Shown here: positions 58,360-64,000 of the stretch, one piece after another
Layout of the letters: every line of letters starts with the position of its first letter
How positions within the stretch are numbered: position 1 is the first letter of the stretch
NCBI GenBank assembly: GCA_036172665.1
Contig: CM069870.1
Location: 58,466,212 to 58,530,211 of the forward strand
Direction of reading: 5' to 3'
Length of the DNA stretch: 64,000 nt
DNA from: Prosopocoilus inquinatus
Lineage: Eukaryota > Arthropoda > Insecta > Coleoptera > Lucanidae
Translations under genes and position numbers: made by a program
Notes under the pieces: generated by a model
The model's input: only the letters and a program-made list of their open reading frames with translations
Database searches by the model: none
What the model was told of the DNA's origin: nothing

Positions 58360-60690
58360 CGTCTTTTATACAGGGTCATTGGTGTAAATTTCTTCAATAG
58401 CAAGGGGCAAGGGCAAGGGGGCGGAGTTATATCATTGTAATCGGTATCTAAGAATTCCTGAATACTATAAAAGGCTTGCCTCAGTAAGTAATTCTTAATT
58501 GTACTTTTAAATGTCAGTGTTGCTAAACTATGGTTATTTTCTGGTAAAACATTGAAACATTTGATTCCAAAATAATTTACGCCATCTCTCGACCTTTGGG
58601 TTCGGCTGTAGTTTATTATCAAGTCGTTTTTATTACGAGTATTATAGCTACGATAATCGTCATTTCTTTTATAATATGATAAATTATTTTTTACGTAGAA
58701 GTGGCTGGTTAATATGTATACCGAAGGAAACGTTGAAAAATTATATTCTGTAAACTTGGCTTTACAGCAATAGGCAGGTCCCATCCCGACAATAATTCTA
58801 ATACATCTCCTTTGTAAACGAAAAACTTACAACGCATGAGATGAGCAGCCCCAGCACAAGATAGCATAAGATATGTGAGAATAAAAGCAGGCTTACTAAG
58901 CTTTTACTAACGTTCCAAATGATACAATGTCTATAAGATTACGTAGCATAAATAAGTCAATACTAAGTTTTTTTAAGAGTTGAGTAACATGCACTTCCCA
59001 AGTTAATTTGGAATCTAGGTATACGTCTAAGTATTTAATGGGTACAAGATAACTAGTGAACGAAGAGTAAAAATTAATGTTTGAGTTTTTTCCTTATTAA
59101 TGCTCAATAGATTGGAATCGAACCAATTTATTACGTTGGTATGTGCAGTTTTTACTTCTAGCCTCTTGCTCTTACAAAGCGTGCAGGTGTCATCTGCGAA
59201 TAGAACTAATTTAGTTTTACTTGTTATTTGAGTCGATAAATCATCAATAAAAATTAGGAATAAAATGGGACCAAGAACAGATCCTTGTAGTACCCCATAT
59301 TTAATAGGCAACTTTGTAGAAGATATGTTATTGCATGTAACATACTGCGAGCGAGCTGTCAGATAAGATCTTATTAGATTTATACTTCCTTTACTGAAAT
59401 TGTTATACAAGTTAAGTTATACAATTTACATATCAATAAATCGTGGGACACACAGTCAAACGCTTTAGTAAGATCATAGAACGAAGCTTGTGCATAGGAT
59501 TTGTCCTCCACTGATTCTTGTATATAGTCCACTAGGCTGCTAATAGCTAAAGAGGTGGATTTATTTTTTCTAAACCCGAACTGAGCACAATCTAGCAGAT
59601 TTTGCATTTCCAAGTAAGTAGTTAACTGAGCTTTTAACGCGATTTCAAATATTTTACCAAACACTGGAATTATTGATATAGGCCTATAATTAGTTACAGC
59701 ATCTCTACAACCTTTTTTGAATACAGGGACCGCTTTTGCAGTTTTAAGACAATCGGGGAAAATATCTTTCGAAATACATTGAGTAATAATTTTGCAGAGG
59801 GGTATAGTAATTAGATCTTTTATTGTTTTGATAATTTTTGAGTTCAGGGAGAACGAGTCTTTACTATTACTGTTATTCAAATTAGTGATAATATCTCGTA
59901 GTTCGATAAAGCTTAATTCTCTGAAATTGAACTGTGTTAATATCTTTGGTTCCAGGCGATGATGAGTATTACTTAAGTCAGGTGGAGTTGAACTCGGCAT
60001 GGTGGAAATAATGCTGCTTGCAATGTTAGCAAAAAATGTACTGAAATCATTGGCACTAAGTTAGAGGTAGTGTTATTTATTTGAGGGTTATTGTTTTTAT
60101 AACCTTCCAGGAGGCCAGTTGTTTATTTTTTGATTTGTTGATATACTCCGAATTAGCAATCATTTTGTATGTAATGATGATTTTTCTGTAGTGTTTGCGC
60201 TGTGCTTTCCTTTGTTAACCTTGTCGGGGAAGTGCTTGAGGAGATGCGTAATCGTTTGCAATCTGTTTCCACTTTGCCTAACTTCTTCGTTAAACCATGA
60301 TTTTTGTTACGGACTCAGGCTTGTCATCGACAAGTTTTGATTTTAATTGAAAACATTCATTGATGGCTGTGGTTATGTAATTTACGAACTTCATTGATCT
60401 CCATGGTAGCATCGTCAATAAAAGCGAAATTAATATCAGCTACTGCGTTATAAAAATCGAACATACCAGTGTCAGTGATCGAACGATGGGTTATTCTCTT
60501 TTTGGAATAAGAAATATCTGTTTTTAGGTCGTAGGCAAAGGAAACAGCTAGATGGTCCGAGAGGCAGGGATCAATAATATCAGTGGTACATAGGGAAATG
60601 TCTAGATTAGTAAAAATATTGTCTAAATAGGCGCCACCCCTCGTTGGCTGGGCGTTGCATTTTGGCGAACACTTTAATCCCACTAGTACT
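58360..60690 (-). pseudogene. Non-LTR retrotransposon (Jockey/CR1-like), 5'-truncated
   Basis: Minus strand, in order: endonuclease end with CLSDHLAVSFAYDLK (about 60580), RT blocks from 60000 (NYRPISIIPVFGKIFEIALK, AQFGFRKNKSTSLAISSL, DLTKAFDCVSHDLL), then after a frame change near 59400 GVLQGSVLGPILFLIFIDDL and the active site LVLFADDTC, and a C-terminal part at 58784..58350 (YNTRNKNDLI, GIKCFNVLPEN). FADD is intact. Stops at about 60357 and 59027 and the frameshift disable it. Confidence 0.87.
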
Positions 60691-62355
60691 TCCTAATGTA
60701 GGGCGTATAAAGAGTTTGTCAAAATAAATTGTGATTTTTTTTATTTTTCAGTTAGGCTGTAGTTTCATATTTACCTACAACTTTTGATTGTGAATCACTT
60801 ATTCTTATGATAATTTCGTGTATCTTGTAAAATACGATAAGGGCACTTAAGGACTCTTAAGAAGTCTTCATTTCTCGGTGTCCATGCTGTATGTATACCA
60901 TTCAAAGTAAATTTCATCTGACATTTCCCAATTTGTCTTTAAGGGAGAATGTATAATCGTTCTATATCAATAAAATTTTATAAAAATCTATAATAAGAAA
61001 AGAAAGATATGGTATAGAGAATGCTCTTTGAGTGCTTATACTTTCTTAAATGAAATGTACAAATTTCTGTAGCACAGAAACAGAGAATTAATAGTTAATA
61101 AAAAAAATGTAAATGGTACGCTCTGTATATTTAAAAGTCCAAACGAATTTGGAAGTAATCTGTGAACATAATTCCCCGAAAATATATACTTTAGAAAGTG
61201 TTAAGCCTTTCTGAAAGAAATTCAACCAAGCCAGAAGCTTAAAAAAAGAGAAACTGTTTCTTATCGAAAACAAATATAAAAGAAAAAAATCGAAACAATG
61301 ACGAATACGTAGAGAATATATCACCCGATTAATGCTGTATTGAATAATTCACTTCCTTCTACACATTCTCCATCAGTAAGAAATAATTTTATCTAAAATA
61401 ATCTCCCTAAATCTGAATAAAAAAGGCATCTCAAGTGATACGCGTAGAGAATATAAAATTGTTGCTTCGGCCAAAAAAAAATCAACGTCGTATTTGCGTG
61501 ATGGTATATTTTAAGCAACCCACCAGTTTCATAAATCCACACACTTCACTTACTTTTTAACCATTGAACCCCTCAACGGCGTCAAAGACTTTTCGACTTA
61601 TTTTTAGACCTTTGATCCATAAACATTAAATTGCAGAATTTATTTCACACTTACTTGCAAAATTAATTTAAAAAAGAGATTATGTAATAGTCAAAAAAAT
61701 GGACCCTGGGACAATGTTACCAATTAATTGTTGTTTTTTATTCGCGCTCATAAAACGACGTCATGTTTCTAATTTACCGAAATAAAAGTTGTTTCGCTCC
61801 AAGTTGACGTTCGTGTACTTAGAATACTAATTGGATTTTCTCTGAAATACTCCTAACACTAATTAATTGAATTTATTTAAGTCTAGCGCTAATGCAACTT
61901 GCTACGTGTCTTTAAATTTATTTGTTTATTAAAAGTGTCCTGTGACGTAAATAGCTCAACCGTAACAACAATAAACCATTAAACGTGCCGTTTTTTTTTA
62001 CTAAAGAATGTATTCGAATTTAATTATAATGCAGTAACTTGACCTTGGTGAGAACAGTGATATTTTCTTCTCAATCAAATTTATCGTTTGTTAATAACTA
62101 AAGTTAAGAGCTCCTTTTAAATTAAGCTAGAAGTTTTGGTTCAATTTGTACAGTAAAAATTTAGAACAAGAAGTTTTTGGAGTGTAAAAACAGTTTGGAG
62201 ATTAAACACGTTCTATTTTGCCATGTCTTCTTTACATTTTAGTACAATTTAACGATTTTAGAGGCGTATACTTCGGAAACTGTAATATGTAGATACCACT
62301 TCTTCTTAGCACCATATTGCAGATTTCCGTTTTGAATATACATCACTCTCTTTGT
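60691..62355. other. Gene-free AT-rich stretch
   Basis: Nothing recognised on either strand. Confidence 0.3.
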
Positions 62356-62725
62356 TTCCAGTCTTCCTTATTCTGAGTTATTCTTTGCCATAAAACCAGC
62401 GCGTTGTTGTGGCCTTTCCATTTCATTAGTGATTTACTTCTGGTTCTCTTCGTCCACATAAACGTATTTTTCTGTTTGTTTCTTCCACTGTTGGTCATGG
62501 AGGTGTTCAATATGACTCAACCATTTCCATTTTTGTTTTGTTGCTCTTCAATCGTATCCCTAATTTTCATTTTACTTCTTATCTATTTCATTTTGTGTCT
62601 TTTAATCCAGTTTCTTATGTTTGCCTTTCCACGGCTCTTTGTGCTTTCCTTATTTCTTCTAGATTTAGTAGTCCTACTTCTGCAACCCTTAGTTCTATGG
62701 CCTTCTGATAATCTGTGAGGACTTA
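62356..62725 (-). pseudogene. Decayed 3' end of an RTE-type LINE
   Basis: The minus strand translates to KMKIRDTIEEQQNKN, HIEHLHDQQWKKQTEK and further Lys/Glu-rich text, in the order expected for the RTE C-terminus (normally ending in GRxRRGRP, here lost). Confidence 0.5.
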
Positions 62726-63182
62726 TGGAATAAGATCTTTAAAAATATCACAACATTTTTGACTCTTTTGTTACACGTGTGGATGGAGGTTGAAAACCCA
62801 CAATCCTTACAAAGTTGAATTTCGATTTCTTTGTTAATAGCGCCTTGGTTTTAGCATGGAAAGCCAAAAATCAATTTCCAAATCGTTTTCTATGAATTGC
62901 TGGAATGGCATCTACTCATATTTTTGGAAATGTCGAAATAAGTACACTTCTTACCTGTCTCTTTGCTTAATATCGCTTCCTTATAATAGCACAAATAAAA
63001 ATCCGAATCTTTAACAAATTAAATTCAACTATAAGAGAAATTTTCGTACAATAACAAAGAGAATACAAACAAAGAATATGCGAATTTAATTTAATTAATT
63101 AAACTTTAACTATTAGCATAATGTTGAAACTAGAATATGAAAGAGAGAAGAGAAGATCCGTGTACTTCTAAAAATATTTGTC
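62726..63182. other. Gene-free stretch
   Basis: AT-rich; nothing recognised. Confidence 0.3.
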
Positions 63183-63503
63183 AACAGTGGTACTTTATTC
63201 AAACTCACCCTCGCCGGTCGTGGGTGCCTCGTAGGTACACTTTATTTAAATAAAATTAAGAAAATTTACTGATAAATACTGAATAATGAATAAATTTTGG
63301 ATTTTGAAAACATTACGTCAAGGAAGATTAAGACGCGTGTCAAACAGACCAAATCACATACGAAACTCTGCGAGCTTTCTTTTCTAGTCGTATTTAATAT
63401 GATCTCTGCTGACATAGCTTAAAGCTAGTCCTCGGATTTCTTAGAAATTCCTGGCAGAGGAAGCTGCATTTCGCATGGAGCTTTCCAACGACTCATCGCT
63501 GAT
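63183..63503 (-). repeat. Dispersed repeat R300, copy 3
   Basis: The complement contains TTTGACACGCGTCTTAATCT, TTTAAATAAAGTGTACC, CACCCACGACCGGCGAGGG and GTGAGTTTGAATAAAGTA, as in copies 1 and 2. Confidence 0.68.
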
Positions 63504-64000
63504 TCAACTGCAGAACAGTACAATACAAACTTTTTCTATTTTTCAACATGTTACATTAGTTTTATTTGATTTCTTGATACTCTTTTTCCATTGCTTTGTT
63601 TATTTTATTTTTTTCATATTCCCTGTCACTTTGTGTCCTTTTCATTTATTTCCGGCATATTTTCTTTCACATTTTAGTGATTCCCGTTATCCCCAGTGTA
63701 ATATAGTGTTTATAATTTTCTGACAATTTTCTTTCTCTTTCTCTAATTTATATCTGATTAATTTTAGTAACACTCAGAATGAAGGATCTTGCCTTAGAAT
63801 ATTACGCTCTTTATAAAATATCTTTTGTAAAAGAACTATTTTTTAAAGGTGATTTATTATACCATCATATTTTTTTATGAAATATGTATGATTTACACGA
63901 AATTTGTCATACACTTCACTTGACAGAGTTAACAACGAATTGCGTAAAATGATTTTAAGTAACGCTTTTATAGGCCTTATATTCTGTTCATTAAAGTTCA
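63504..64000. other. Right edge, no feature
   Basis: A pyrimidine-rich patch (63535-63740) gives a hydrophobic open frame that I read as composition. Nothing else recognised. Confidence 0.3.

Noticed and set aside
62404..62718. 104-codon hydrophobic plus-strand frame
   Set aside because: It is antisense to an RTE LINE remnant; the complement explains the sequence better.

Overview
This is AT-rich, intron-bearing animal DNA, almost certainly from an insect and most likely a beetle. The main clue is a minus-strand tandem array of genes ending in a four-cysteine ('Minus-C') odorant-binding-protein (OBP) domain. Tc1/mariner, RTE, Jockey/CR1-like and R1-like, Ty3/gypsy and MITE-type repeats fill most of the rest. 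There is no bacterial-style operon, rRNA, CRISPR array or complete tRNA.

Layout. 1-21.5 kb: at least four related OBP genes (A-D, all minus strand). Each begins with an 81-90 nt exon for a basic N-terminus plus a long hydrophobic segment, followed by one or more short Thr/Glu-rich linker exons. In genes B, C and D the OBP domain is one last exon of exactly 336 nt (111 codons plus stop). Every junction is phase 0 with GT-AG borders. Gene A runs off the left edge. A fifth, broken OBP copy lies between A and B and is cut by a small MITE. Introns hold an intact 351-codon DD41D mariner-type transposase with inverted repeats, a decayed mariner, long inverted repeats and a LINE.

17.5-18.1 kb: two head-to-tail 313-bp repeats, each encoding on the minus strand what reads as a complete hammerhead self-cleaving ribozyme. 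A third copy, refolded into a perfect hairpin and flanked by a 13-bp target duplication, sits inside a LINE at 26.2 kb. A fourth, decayed copy is at 29.1 kb. These look like retrozyme or Penelope-associated elements.

22.2-30.3 kb: a minus-strand Ty3/gypsy retrotransposon broken by at least five nested insertions. 30-64 kb: gene-poor DNA with many MITEs and decayed LINEs and mariners. Two GC-rich plus-strand exon candidates (46.3 and 57.75 kb) share an acceptor phase and may belong to one long host gene not otherwise visible. The OBP genes share a TATA-like upstream element, so they may be co-expressed.

All splice assignments were read by eye from reading frame, splice consensus and paralogue comparison. 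No alignment, folding or database search was run.
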